Shown here one piece after another: positions 31,519 to 39,666 of a DNA stretch of 51,653 nt; the stretch's first letter is position 1; each line of letters opens with the position of its first letter. Under the pieces are notes generated by a model. That model saw only the letters and a program-made list of their open reading frames with translations, ran no database searches and was not told the origin of the DNA. The position numbers and the translations under genes were made by a program. Source of the stretch: Ensifer sp. LCM 4579 (GTDB lineage: Bacteria > Pseudomonadota > Alphaproteobacteria > Rhizobiales > Rhizobiaceae); the NCBI RefSeq assembly GCF_001854885.1, contig NZ_MDDV01000001.1:139437-191089 (forward strand), in the 5' to 3' direction.

Positions 31519-32346
31519 TCAGACCAATCTCCAAATCTCGTCGCGATGGATTGCGCCTACGAGGCTCTTGCTCACGCCATACCTCTGCGCGAGTTTTCTT
31601 TGACTTTCTTTGCCTTTGAGGGAGCGAATTTCGTGGACCTGTAACGCGGTCAATTTTGCGCTGGTTCCTCGTTCGCCGAAGAGCATTGTGCCATGTCTGT
31701 AGCGATCCATAGTGTTCTCTTGCGGGGTGGCCCAATACAGGTGTTTCGGGTGAACGCAGGCATCCTGGCCATTCCCGCAGTCGTGGGCAGCATAATGAAG
31801 GGGAGTGGGCGGGTCACCATTAGCAAGAGTGCACATCGTTCTGTGAGCGCCGCCCTCGGAAAAGATGCCATAACCGTTAGGGAATACTGCAAACGGCCAG
31901 GTCAGGCATCCAGGGCCTTCGTAAGAAACGTGATCGAGTAGCCATTGCAGCGGCTCACCCTGCTTTGCCAGCGGGCTGGAGCGACGACTGATGAGCGGAT
32001 CGCCGTATTTCTTCCACCGGTTATAGTGCTTCGCGCAATAGCCCTTGGCAGTATGAGGCTCTTGGCAATCGGGAACGGAACATGACGGCCTCGTCGATCG
32101 AAGTGTCGCCACCATCGGATCGCCGTGCGACATGAAGCGCTGATAATGCATATGGCAGTAGCCTTGAGCTTTCGGCTTTCGCTCGCAGCCTTCAACGGTG
32201 CACTTCGACGGCTGATGACTTCTCGGAGCGCTCCCGTCAAGAGGATCACCGTGAAGCCTCCAGCGACTGTAGTGAGCGCTGCACCAGCCTCGCGATAGAA
32301 CGGGCTTGTCGCAGTCCGGGATTGAGCATAGGGGTTTCTCAGCCAT
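31519..32346 (-). CDS. Free-standing HNH homing endonuclease with three zinc knuckles
   Basis: Transcribed against the tail operon. The 275-residue protein has three C-x4-C-x9-C-x2-H knuckles at residues 7-25, 49-67 and 89-107, each followed by H/Y-rich YxRWxxxGDP. An HNH nuclease core follows: HYAAHDCGNGQDACVHPKHL around 184-203 with N211, and a C-terminal HTH (TALQVHEIRSLKGKESQRKL, QRYGVSKSLVGAIHRDEIW). These are features of phage homing endonucleases. Start ATG 32346 has AGGTG 6 bases upstream. It lies exactly between two intact tail genes. DNA looks less GC-rich than the neighbourhood by eye. Confidence 0.85.
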   Translation of the reverse strand: MAEKPLCSIPDCDKPVLSRGWCSAHYSRWRLHGDPLDGSAPRSHQPSKCTVEGCERKPKAQGYCHMHYQRFMSHGDPMVATLRSTRPSCSVPDCQEPHTAKGYCAKHYNRWKKYGDPLISRRSSPLAKQGEPLQWLLDHVSYEGPGCLTWPFAVFPNGYGIFSEGGAHRTMCTLANGDPPTPLHYAAHDCGNGQDACVHPKHLYWATPQENTMDRYRHGTMLFGERGTSAKLTALQVHEIRSLKGKESQRKLAQRYGVSKSLVGAIHRDEIWRLV

Positions 32347-32433
32347 CTGACACCTCATCCGTGTTGGCTTGGTTAGAGCGCCTCGTGATGTATCCAGCAT
32401 CGCGGGGCGTTCGCTTTATAACAGGTAGCTTCC

Positions 32434-32829
32434 ATGGAAACCACACTCGCTGAATTCCTCGCCGCCTATCGGGAAAAGCCGTGGCGGCCGGGGCAAGTCG
32501 ATTGCTGCCTCTTCCTCGCTGCCTGGGCGATCTGGCTCGGCCGTCGGGACCCGGCGCAGCAGTTGCGTGGCTCCTATGACAGCGAAGAGGGCTTCCGCGC
32601 CATCATAGAGCGCGCGGGAAGCGTTCCGGCGCTGGTGGGCTCCTGCGCCGCCTCGATCGGCGGCAAGCGGCTGCAGCGGCCGCTCTGCGGCGCGATCGGC
32701 GTGATCGGGAGTGCCGCGAACATTCATCGGCAGTTCGGCGCGATCCATGACGGGGAGCGCTGGAATGTACGGTTCAAGAACGGCGTTGGCTTCATGACCG
32801 CCGCGCCCCTCGCAATCTGGATGATCTGA
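32434..32829 (+). CDS. DUF6950 / NlpC-like tail tip assembly protein (131 aa)
   Basis: METTLAEFLAAYREKPWRPG then QVDCCLFLAAWAIWLGRRDP: the D-C-C-x-F-x-A-x-W motif places the cysteine where the NlpC/P60-like peptidase nucleophile sits in related phage tail tip proteins (DUF6950). A histidine is in IHRQFGAIHDG. This class precedes the J-like tip gene and may be an assembly peptidase or cell-wall hydrolase. Activity is inferred. Confidence 0.7.
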   Translation: METTLAEFLAAYREKPWRPGQVDCCLFLAAWAIWLGRRDPAQQLRGSYDSEEGFRAIIERAGSVPALVGSCAASIGGKRLQRPLCGAIGVIGSAANIHRQFGAIHDGERWNVRFKNGVGFMTAAPLAIWMI

Positions 32830-32833
32830 CACG

Positions 32834-34873
32834 ATGCCTGGCGTTATCGAGCTGACGGCGATCATCGTCTCGTCGATCGCGACGACGACGGTTGCCGCGA
32901 ACCTGCTTTACCTCGGCACCTATGCGCTGGCTTATGGTGGGTTGATCGCCGGCGGCCTCGCTTCGCAAGGGTTCTTCGCGTCGAAGCCGGCCGTACCGAA
33001 GCCTGAGGACGGCAGCTATAACCTCAAGCAACCGGTGCCATCGCTTGCCTATGTGCTCGGCCGGGTGAAGAAGGCGAGCGACTATGTGTTCCTGGGGGAG
33101 AAGAACGGCACGGCCTATCATATCCTCGTTTGGGCCGGGCATCACATCCAGGGCTATGTGACGCACTATCTGCATGACGAGGCGGTGACGCTCGATGGCA
33201 GCGGCTTCACGACGTCGCCTTCGCACTTTGGCAGCAAGGTGCAGATCCTCTCGCGCCTGGGTCTCGCCGCGGAAACGGCCTATGCCGATGTCGTCACGGC
33301 ATTCGCCGGCATCTGGACGAACGACCATCGGGGCGACGGGCTCGCCTCGGTGCGCATGTCGGCCGCGACGGTCAGCTCGGACAAGTACCTGAAGGTCTAC
33401 CCCAACCAGATGCCGCAGCATTCGGCCGTCGGCAATGGCAACGACGCGGTCTACGATCCGCGCACCGAAACTTCTGGGTTCACGACCAATCTTGCGCTGT
33501 TTCGTCTGTGGCACCTGACCCATCCGGTCGGCGGCAAGCTCTCGCTCGACGACATGTATCTTCCGGACTGGAGCAATGCAGCCGATGTCTGCGACGAGAA
33601 CGTTACGAACCGGACCGGCGGGACCGAGGATCGCTATCACGGCGGCCTCTGGTTTCGCGCGGAAAACGACCCGGTTCAGGTCGGGCGGTTGATGGACGAG
33701 GCGGCGGAGCTCGTCGTCTATGAGCGTCCGGACGGGCTGATCGGTGTGCATGCCGGCGCGTTCGTTACGCCGACGGTGCGGCTGACGGCGAACGAAATTA
33801 AGCGGGTTACCTTCGACGTCAACCAGCGCCGCGCCTCGACCGTGCTTGCCGTGCGCGGCCGCTGGACCGATCCGGCGAACCGCTACAACACGGTGGATGC
33901 CGCGATCTATGGCGACCCCTATGTCGGCGAGGATACCGAGCGCACGGCGACGGTCGATAACCAGGCGGTGCAGAGCCACAACCACTGCGCCCGCCTGCAG
34001 AAGCTGAAATACATTCGCCGCAACGCTGCGCGCGTGACGATCGTCGTCGATTATCTCTCGGCAAAGAACGTGCGCTACAGCCGCTTCGTGCGGGTGCACC
34101 TGCCGCCGCGGTTGACGGAAGTGATCGTCGAGATCACCTCGACGCCGAAACTTTCGCTGCGCAACCTGACGCTGGAGTTCTCCGGCATCATCGTGCCGAG
34201 CACTCTCTATGATTTCGACGCCGCGACGGAAGAGGGCGAACCGGGCGCCAGCGTCACGCCCCTGCCGCCGGGCGGCGTGCCGACGCCGGTCAACTTCGAT
34301 GTGACGATCGAGACGGAAGTGATCACCGGCGGCCAGACTGCGGCCTTCGGCCAGGCGAGCTGGGATTTCGTATCCGACGCGCTGCTCTACGAGCTGGAGT
34401 GGCAGCCGACATCGGAAATCGAGCCGGCCCGTTCGGCGATGTCGACGCCGGAGGAGACGACGGTGCGCTCCGGCTATCTCTCGGATGGCGTCGAATACAA
34501 GTTCCGCCTGCGCGCCTGGTCGAACGGCGCAAGCTCCGACTGGACGGATTACGAGATCCGCACCGCGACGGCCGATCCGGTGGCGCCCGGGCCGGTGACT
34601 GGGGCGTCGCTGACGGGCGGTGCAGGGCAAGTCACCTTCGACTGGATGGCACCGAACAGCGCCAATTACTTCGCCTCGAGGCTTTACCTCAACACGGTGA
34701 ACGACTTCGCGACGGCTACGCTCGTCGCGACCGAGTACGGCGCCGCGGCCGCCAACGATGCCCGCACAGTGACCGGCCTTTCCGCCGGCACCTATTACGG
34801 CTTCATCGTCGCCATCAACGCATCCGGCGTGGCCGCGACCGAGGTCGCGACCGGCTCCGCCGTCGTCACCTGA
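32834..34873 (+). CDS. Tail tip/host-attachment protein (gpJ-like) with two FnIII domains
   Basis: A 679-residue tip protein. The N-terminus has a hydrophobic segment (LLYLGTYALAYGGLIAGGLA). The middle, including QPVPSLAYVLGRVKKASDYV and QRRASTVLAVRGRW, matches phage tail tip/central fibre proteins. The C-terminal quarter (about 475-679) has two fibronectin-III-like domains: ITGGQTAAFGQASWDFVSDA and SLTGGAGQVTFDWMAPNSAN begin each. It probably forms the hub to which the tailspike attaches. Confidence 0.8.
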   Translation: MPGVIELTAIIVSSIATTTVAANLLYLGTYALAYGGLIAGGLASQGFFASKPAVPKPEDGSYNLKQPVPSLAYVLGRVKKASDYVFLGEKNGTAYHILVWAGHHIQGYVTHYLHDEAVTLDGSGFTTSPSHFGSKVQILSRLGLAAETAYADVVTAFAGIWTNDHRGDGLASVRMSAATVSSDKYLKVYPNQMPQHSAVGNGNDAVYDPRTETSGFTTNLALFRLWHLTHPVGGKLSLDDMYLPDWSNAADVCDENVTNRTGGTEDRYHGGLWFRAENDPVQVGRLMDEAAELVVYERPDGLIGVHAGAFVTPTVRLTANEIKRVTFDVNQRRASTVLAVRGRWTDPANRYNTVDAAIYGDPYVGEDTERTATVDNQAVQSHNHCARLQKLKYIRRNAARVTIVVDYLSAKNVRYSRFVRVHLPPRLTEVIVEITSTPKLSLRNLTLEFSGIIVPSTLYDFDAATEEGEPGASVTPLPPGGVPTPVNFDVTIETEVITGGQTAAFGQASWDFVSDALLYELEWQPTSEIEPARSAMSTPEETTVRSGYLSDGVEYKFRLRAWSNGASSDWTDYEIRTATADPVAPGPVTGASLTGGAGQVTFDWMAPNSANYFASRLYLNTVNDFATATLVATEYGAAAANDARTVTGLSAGTYYGFIVAINASGVAATEVATGSAVVT

Positions 34874-34932
34874 CGAACTGATCCGCACTCAATTCGCAAT
34901 CCCGCCTCTGGCAACCGCCGGAGCGCATACGC

Positions 34933-37050
34933 ATGGGGACATTCATGGTTGAAACCGCAAAGACGATCTGGCGCGACTATGTGACCGACGGCGTTCCTTC
35001 CTCCGGAAAAAACAATCCGAATAAGGCGCAAATCCGCGAGTGGGGCACTCGCATGGAGAACGGCGCCAACGGTTGGTCGTACGAAACTAAGGCGGAGGCG
35101 CAAGCGAGCTCAATTCCGGCCGCCATACATGTCGTTAACCTTCTCGGCGGGGCTTCTGTCGGTGACGGCCTTGGCGGCATGTATATCGACACCAACAACG
35201 GCAGCACCGACACGTTTTTGTCGGCTGATGGTCGCACTTGGTACCGAGCTCCGGATGTCGGCCGAGACCGTCTTACCGCGAAAATTTCGGGGGGCGTTGC
35301 GCGCACGTTCCTAGAGTATGGCGCTGTTGGCGATGGCGCGACGGACGATAGCGCAGCGGTAACGGCTGCTTTGGCGTCTGGGTATTATCTCGAAGGCTTG
35401 GGGCGCACTTATAACGTCAGTGCTGCCCCCACGGATTTCACCAAAATCAGGCGAGCCGCGTTCAAGGTCGGAGCCGTCAGGCATGTTTCCCGAGATTTCC
35501 TGCGCACCGATACTGCGAAGATTACGGATGGCCTGATCTACACCGCATGGGCTGAGGACAAGGCATATCTGATCGGCGATCAGATCCGGGTATGGGTCAA
35601 CGAGAAAGAGAGCCACGCCGATGGCACCGCCCGTATCCTTCTCTACTTCAGCGACGACGGGGGAGCGTCCTTCTCCCCCGGAGAATACCTGGACCCCGCA
35701 GCGTCGGGGCGCACGCTTTGGGCCGGCGGCTTCGATCCGTCCACGAATACCGAGTATCTTTTTGTTCGCGTCCCATCCGGATCGACCGACGTCCCCCCAT
35801 ACACTTACGAAGTATGGAAACGAACGGTCACGCTCGGCGCCGCAACGGCCGAGTACAACGGAGCGTGGACGGTCACAGCCGTAACCTTCCCGACACCCGC
35901 CGGCTTCACCGGTCAACCGGTCATGGTCATCAGCTTCACGGTCGGCCACAGCGGGTCGATCGTTGTAGGCGGCTCCTACGGGGAAGGTGCGGCGGTCCAT
36001 CGCTCCACCGATGGCGGGGCGACGTGGACCAGTTTCATCGTTGGGGCCGGCGCTTCGTACGAGGAACCGACAGTTAAATACGACGCGACGACGCAACGCT
36101 ATTATGGGTTCGCGAGGAACGGATCGGCGGGCGCAAACCCACGTTTTTGGCACTCTGGCGTCAATGACCTGTCTACTATCTCGGTCTACACGGCGCCGGC
36201 AGGAACGTTCGGCCCGAACGGGATGTACGCAAGCCCGGTGCCGTTCCAGATCAAGGACGGGCGGATCCATGCGTTCGGCTCGTACCGGACAGGGACACAC
36301 GAAGGGGCGGCTGAGGACAGACTGACGTCGGCATTTTACATGGATATGCCGGTCGTAGCAGGGAATGTCTGGACGCAGGCGACGACGAAAATTTACCGTC
36401 TTGGCACACTCCCGCATCGAGAAGGCGCCGGCGCTGCGTCCGCGGTTGGCGTTGGCTCTGTCGTTATCATGGATGACAAGGTCCATATGTTCTATGGCAT
36501 GGAAGAGCGGACTGGAACGACTGCCGGTCTAAACCGAATTGCCAATATCTATCAGACTGTCGTGTTTCTCACCGATCGCGGCTCTATGTTCGATTTCCGC
36601 AGCGATCTAACCGCGAGGCGTGCATTCGGTCCTATCCGCAAAATGCCCGGAGCGCGCAACGGCTTCGCCATCTACAACCAGGATGGCAGCGGCGATCTGA
36701 TGTCGCTCATCAGTGGACGGCCGAATTTCGCGGTACGGAGCGCATCGGTAGCAATCGCGACGGGGGTGGCCACGCTTTCGAGCCTCGGTCGTTACGGTCA
36801 CTATTTCATTGATACCGAGGGCGGTGCAGCAACGGATGATCTGGACACGATCACAGACACTGATGCACGGCGCGGCGACGTCATCATCCTGAGTACGTTC
36901 TCTTCTGCCCGCGATGTGGTCGTGAAGAACGGAACAGGGAATATCGTTTGCGGCGCGGACAGGACGCTAAGTCACGCCAATGACCGCATCGGTCTTCAGT
37001 TCAACGGCACGAGCTGGGTCATGTTGTATTTCGCTGACAATGCGACGTGA
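34933..37050 (+). CDS. Endosialidase-like tailspike (705 aa)
   Basis: Residues about 120-180 (LEYGAVGDGATDDSAAVTAA) resemble the N-terminal domain that precedes the propeller of K1-phage endosialidases, and about 195-560 fit a six-bladed sialidase propeller. ITDGLIYTAWAEDKAY matches the characteristic start and HRSTDGGATW (356-365) is an Asp-box. From memory of the EndoNF sequence, its catalytic E581, R596 and R647 align with E378 (YEEPTVKY), R395 (GFARNG) and R452 (GSYRTG). AVGVGSVVIMDDKVHMFYG (504-522) also matches a conserved block. The C-terminal 100 residues are a different beta domain, with no endosialidase chaperone visible. Predicted role: binding and cleaving a sialic-acid-like surface polymer. 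Confidence 0.8.
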   Translation: MGTFMVETAKTIWRDYVTDGVPSSGKNNPNKAQIREWGTRMENGANGWSYETKAEAQASSIPAAIHVVNLLGGASVGDGLGGMYIDTNNGSTDTFLSADGRTWYRAPDVGRDRLTAKISGGVARTFLEYGAVGDGATDDSAAVTAALASGYYLEGLGRTYNVSAAPTDFTKIRRAAFKVGAVRHVSRDFLRTDTAKITDGLIYTAWAEDKAYLIGDQIRVWVNEKESHADGTARILLYFSDDGGASFSPGEYLDPAASGRTLWAGGFDPSTNTEYLFVRVPSGSTDVPPYTYEVWKRTVTLGAATAEYNGAWTVTAVTFPTPAGFTGQPVMVISFTVGHSGSIVVGGSYGEGAAVHRSTDGGATWTSFIVGAGASYEEPTVKYDATTQRYYGFARNGSAGANPRFWHSGVNDLSTISVYTAPAGTFGPNGMYASPVPFQIKDGRIHAFGSYRTGTHEGAAEDRLTSAFYMDMPVVAGNVWTQATTKIYRLGTLPHREGAGAASAVGVGSVVIMDDKVHMFYGMEERTGTTAGLNRIANIYQTVVFLTDRGSMFDFRSDLTARRAFGPIRKMPGARNGFAIYNQDGSGDLMSLISGRPNFAVRSASVAIATGVATLSSLGRYGHYFIDTEGGAATDDLDTITDTDARRGDVIILSTFSSARDVVVKNGTGNIVCGADRTLSHANDRIGLQFNGTSWVMLYFADNAT

Positions 37051-37102
37051 GAATGATAGTTCTGCACAGTGTAAAAACGGTGGCCCTGGAAAGGACAATC
37101 AC

Positions 37103-37417
37103 GTGGCAGACGCAAATAGAGACGCAGTCCTATTCATCGCCAAGCAAGGTGGCGCGCTGTACGACGGCCTGCCTACTCTAGAGACATTGGAGGCGATGGT
37201 GGGCGCCGTCCAAAAGCGCATCGACATTTACAAGAAGAAGCGGGATCGCTGCGATTTCTGTGACGACCCGAGGTGGAACGAGCACGAGAAGCTTGAGCAT
37301 ACGATCGAGGCGCTTGATTTGCTCCTCTACGAAATCAAGGCTGCGGCTGGGCAGAAGGTAGTGCGGGTGACATCCGAAGGGGTTGAGGTTTCAACACCCC
37401 CGCTATCCTCGATATAG
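37103..37417 (+). CDS. Hypothetical phage protein after the tailspike (104 aa)
   Basis: Starts at GTG 37103 with GGAAAGGA about 7 bases upstream. Helical product (VADANRDAVLFIAKQGGALY, LETLEAMVGAVQKRIDIYKK) with a CDFCDD pair of cysteines near residue 50. No family recognised. Its last 91 bases overlap the convergent glycosyltransferase gene, whose C-terminal 30 codons are antisense to it. Confidence 0.55.
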   Translation: MADANRDAVLFIAKQGGALYDGLPTLETLEAMVGAVQKRIDIYKKKRDRCDFCDDPRWNEHEKLEHTIEALDLLLYEIKAAAGQKVVRVTSEGVEVSTPPLSSI

Positions 37418-38616
37418 GGAATAACCGGCAATATCTTCACATGCTGCTCAATGAGGCGCGTGCCGGCTGAGGAAACGCCGCGCGAGGCGAACTCATTGAG
37501 CAGTTCCGTCCCGATCGTGATTGCCCTTAAATCCGATCGTCTCTTCGGCGCATAGATCAGCGTCGAAGAGGTGATCCCGACAATGGACGGGCATTGGGAA
37601 TATATCGCCAGATATTCAGCCGGCGGCGTGTCTGGTTCCTTGATCACCTCGATACCGGGTATAAACATCGCTGCTTTCTCGTAATGGGCGGCAACTTCGA
37701 AAGCCTCTTTCGGATGGAGCTTGATCAGAACGCGCCAGCCGGTACGCTCAATAAGGCGTCTCAGGCAGGAGACGACGGATTCGGCGCTGGTCTGCGGGTC
37801 TACCGAATAAAGCTGTGACGTGAAAATCGCGGTGTTCCCGTCGATCCGGTATCCTGCAATGATCTTGCGGGCGAGCTCGATGTGCTCTGGGTCATCGAAA
37901 GAGGGTGATGCCTCGACAAACGAATTCGCCTTGAAGACCTTCCCCATTAGGTCAGGGCTGGAGGAGTAGACAGCATCAAAGTCTTTCCAGCCGTTGACGT
38001 AAACCGGCTCCTCTCGGGTAAGCCGGTTCTCTTGAAAGAAGGGGAGGTAATATGCCTCTCTGACGGTATCGAACAGCAATTTGGGGAGAAGGACGATATC
38101 ACGGCCGATTGCATAAAGAGGCGCGATCAGCCGCTTGACGATGGCCGTATCCTTCCAGACACGCCTGTAAACGCGGTAGATGGCCGATGTAAACGACGGC
38201 TTCGGGAACGACTCGTAATCCTCGATCAGCCCTTTGAAACTGCCGGCGCCTTCCTCGAACAGATTTACCGAAATGTCTCTGGCGCGTGCCTCCTGACAGA
38301 GCAGCGCATAATGCCGCTCATATGAGCACACAAACAAGTGTGTCGGCGACAACTCGTCCAGAAGCCGGCGGTAGGCTGCCCGGTTGAATCTAACTGCACC
38401 CAAATGCAGTTGGTTCGCCTCTGTGTGGATTTCCACGAGCACAGATTGCCTGAAGAAGTCTCGGTTCACCGCAGATGCGATGATCTCCGGCATACGTTTG
38501 TTCCGAGCCGTATAAAGAATCGCTGCTGTTGCGCCTTCCACGTTCAGCGATCGCAACAGGGCTTCGGCGTGTTTCAGTTGCCCAACCTGAGAGACGACGA
38601 CGAGATAGGTATCCAT
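37327..38616 (-). CDS. Sialyltransferase/polysialyltransferase-like glycosyltransferase (429 aa)
   Basis: GT-B-type fold expected. It has the set of short motifs shared by bacterial sialyltransferases: an E/D-E/D-G motif, LFEEGAGSF at residues 119-127, in place of the usual D/E-D/E-G; an HP motif, VLIKLHPKEAF (296-306), with H301 and P302; and a serine motif, GITSSTLIYAP (347-357). Bacterial polysialyltransferases and GT52-type enzymes use CMP-activated nonulosonates. N-terminus MDTYLVVVSQVGQLKHAEAL is a typical nucleotide-fold start. The gene runs against the late operon with little upstream coding. Start ATG 38616; no strong ribosome-binding site. The last 30 residues are antisense to the neighbouring phage gene and may not be original. 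Confidence 0.75.
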   Translation of the reverse strand: MDTYLVVVSQVGQLKHAEALLRSLNVEGATAAILYTARNKRMPEIIASAVNRDFFRQSVLVEIHTEANQLHLGAVRFNRAAYRRLLDELSPTHLFVCSYERHYALLCQEARARDISVNLFEEGAGSFKGLIEDYESFPKPSFTSAIYRVYRRVWKDTAIVKRLIAPLYAIGRDIVLLPKLLFDTVREAYYLPFFQENRLTREEPVYVNGWKDFDAVYSSSPDLMGKVFKANSFVEASPSFDDPEHIELARKIIAGYRIDGNTAIFTSQLYSVDPQTSAESVVSCLRRLIERTGWRVLIKLHPKEAFEVAAHYEKAAMFIPGIEVIKEPDTPPAEYLAIYSQCPSIVGITSSTLIYAPKRRSDLRAITIGTELLNEFASRGVSSAGTRLIEQHVKILPVIPYIEDSGGVETSTPSDVTRTTFCPAAALIS

Positions 38617-38832
38617 CACGAATAGTCGTCAATGCTGGGAAGTAGGACGCCCATCAATGGATCCTCGATCGGCTCTGGCTTGTGCATGAAGATGGCCTCA
38701 AGAAATCTGGCGAGCATTGACCGCATCCTTTGCCCCAATCGGTTGCGTGTGGGGCTTCCTAGCGGATGCAATCTGTAATTGGAAGAGCATGTGGGTATGC
38801 TTTTCGGTTAACTCAACAAAAAGGTGAATCCA
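38617..38832. other. 216-base intergenic region between glycosyltransferase and endolysin
   Basis: Divergent genes on both sides. An A-rich AAAAAGG before 38833 serves the endolysin. A promoter for the minus-strand glycosyltransferase should be here if it is independently expressed, but I see none clear enough to call. No ORF of note. Confidence 0.4.
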
Positions 38833-39666
38833 ATGGACAAAACCGTGCCCGCCGGCGCGGCGATCCTGCTTGACTTCATCCGTCAAACGGAAGTCGGGCG
38901 GCGCGACCGCGCGTCCTATGACGTGATCTACGGCCACAACCAGGGCAAGCTTTCGCGGCCGATCACGTCGATGACGCTCGACGAGGTCGAGGCGCAGCAG
39001 GCGATCTGGTCGCGGCGGTTCGGCTCCAGTGCGGCCGGCGGCTACCAGTTCATGAAGAACACGCTAGATGCGCCGAAAACCCTTCGCGACATCGAGGGGG
39101 AGATGGGGCTCTCCGGCAAAGAGCGGTTCACGCCGGATCTTCAGGACCGCATGGCCTATCACCTGCTGAAGCGCCGCGGCTATGCGAAGTTCATTGCCGG
39201 GCAGATCAGCCTCGTCGAGTTCGGCAAGAACCTGGCGCAGGAGTGGGCCTCGTTTCCGGTGCTGGCGGCGACCAGGGGCGCGAAGCGGCAGGTGAGGCGC
39301 GGCCAGTCCTACTATGCCGGTGACGGGATCAACAAGGCGCTCGTCAAGCCGGAGGAGGTGGAAGCGGTGCTGCGGCAGGTGCTCGAGGCGGCTCGGCGGC
39401 CGCACCAGGTGGAAGAGGAGGAGGTGCGGCCGGTTCCGGTGCCTGCTCCCAGGCCGGAGCCGCAGCAGAAGCCGATTCGCAAGTCCGGCCGGTTCTGGAC
39501 TTGGCTGCTGACGGCCGGCGGCACGATCGTCACGGCACTGAAAGAGCTCAACCTGGTTGCGCTCGATTGGCGCGTGCAGATCGCCATCCTCGTCGTCATC
39601 GTCGGCTTCGCGATCTACGCGATCACCTCCATGCCGGCCGTGCGCGAAGCGCTGGGGATGAAGTGA
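38833..39666 (+). CDS. Lambda R-like lytic transglycosylase with C-terminal membrane anchor
   Basis: Residues 8-150 match the layout of lambda gpR (GH104): AILLDFIRQTEVGRRD with candidate catalytic Glu20 at the position of lambda E19, YDVIYGHN, SSAAGGYQFM (gpR has GAGRYQL), then FTPDLQDRMAYHLLKRRGY and ASFPVL. After a Pro/Glu-rich linker (about residues 190-215) come an amphipathic stretch WTWLLTAGGTIVTALKE and a strong transmembrane segment VQIAILVVIVGFAIYAITSM at about 250-270. It has no secretory signal, so release is expected through a holin. ATG 38833 has AAAAAGG 8 bases before; GTG 38824 is an alternative. Confidence 0.8.
   Translation: MDKTVPAGAAILLDFIRQTEVGRRDRASYDVIYGHNQGKLSRPITSMTLDEVEAQQAIWSRRFGSSAAGGYQFMKNTLDAPKTLRDIEGEMGLSGKERFTPDLQDRMAYHLLKRRGYAKFIAGQISLVEFGKNLAQEWASFPVLAATRGAKRQVRRGQSYYAGDGINKALVKPEEVEAVLRQVLEAARRPHQVEEEEVRPVPVPAPRPEPQQKPIRKSGRFWTWLLTAGGTIVTALKELNLVALDWRVQIAILVVIVGFAIYAITSMPAVREALGMK

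Noticed and set aside
31500..32434. Intron or intein interrupting a tail gene
   Set aside because: The upstream protein ends in a normal family-like C-terminus and the downstream gene has its own start, so the HNH gene is free-standing and antisense, not a spliced intervening element.
32792..34888. 698-codon minus-strand frame opposite the tail tip gene
   Set aside because: Shadow of the gpJ-like gene; His/Arg-rich, no ribosome-binding site.
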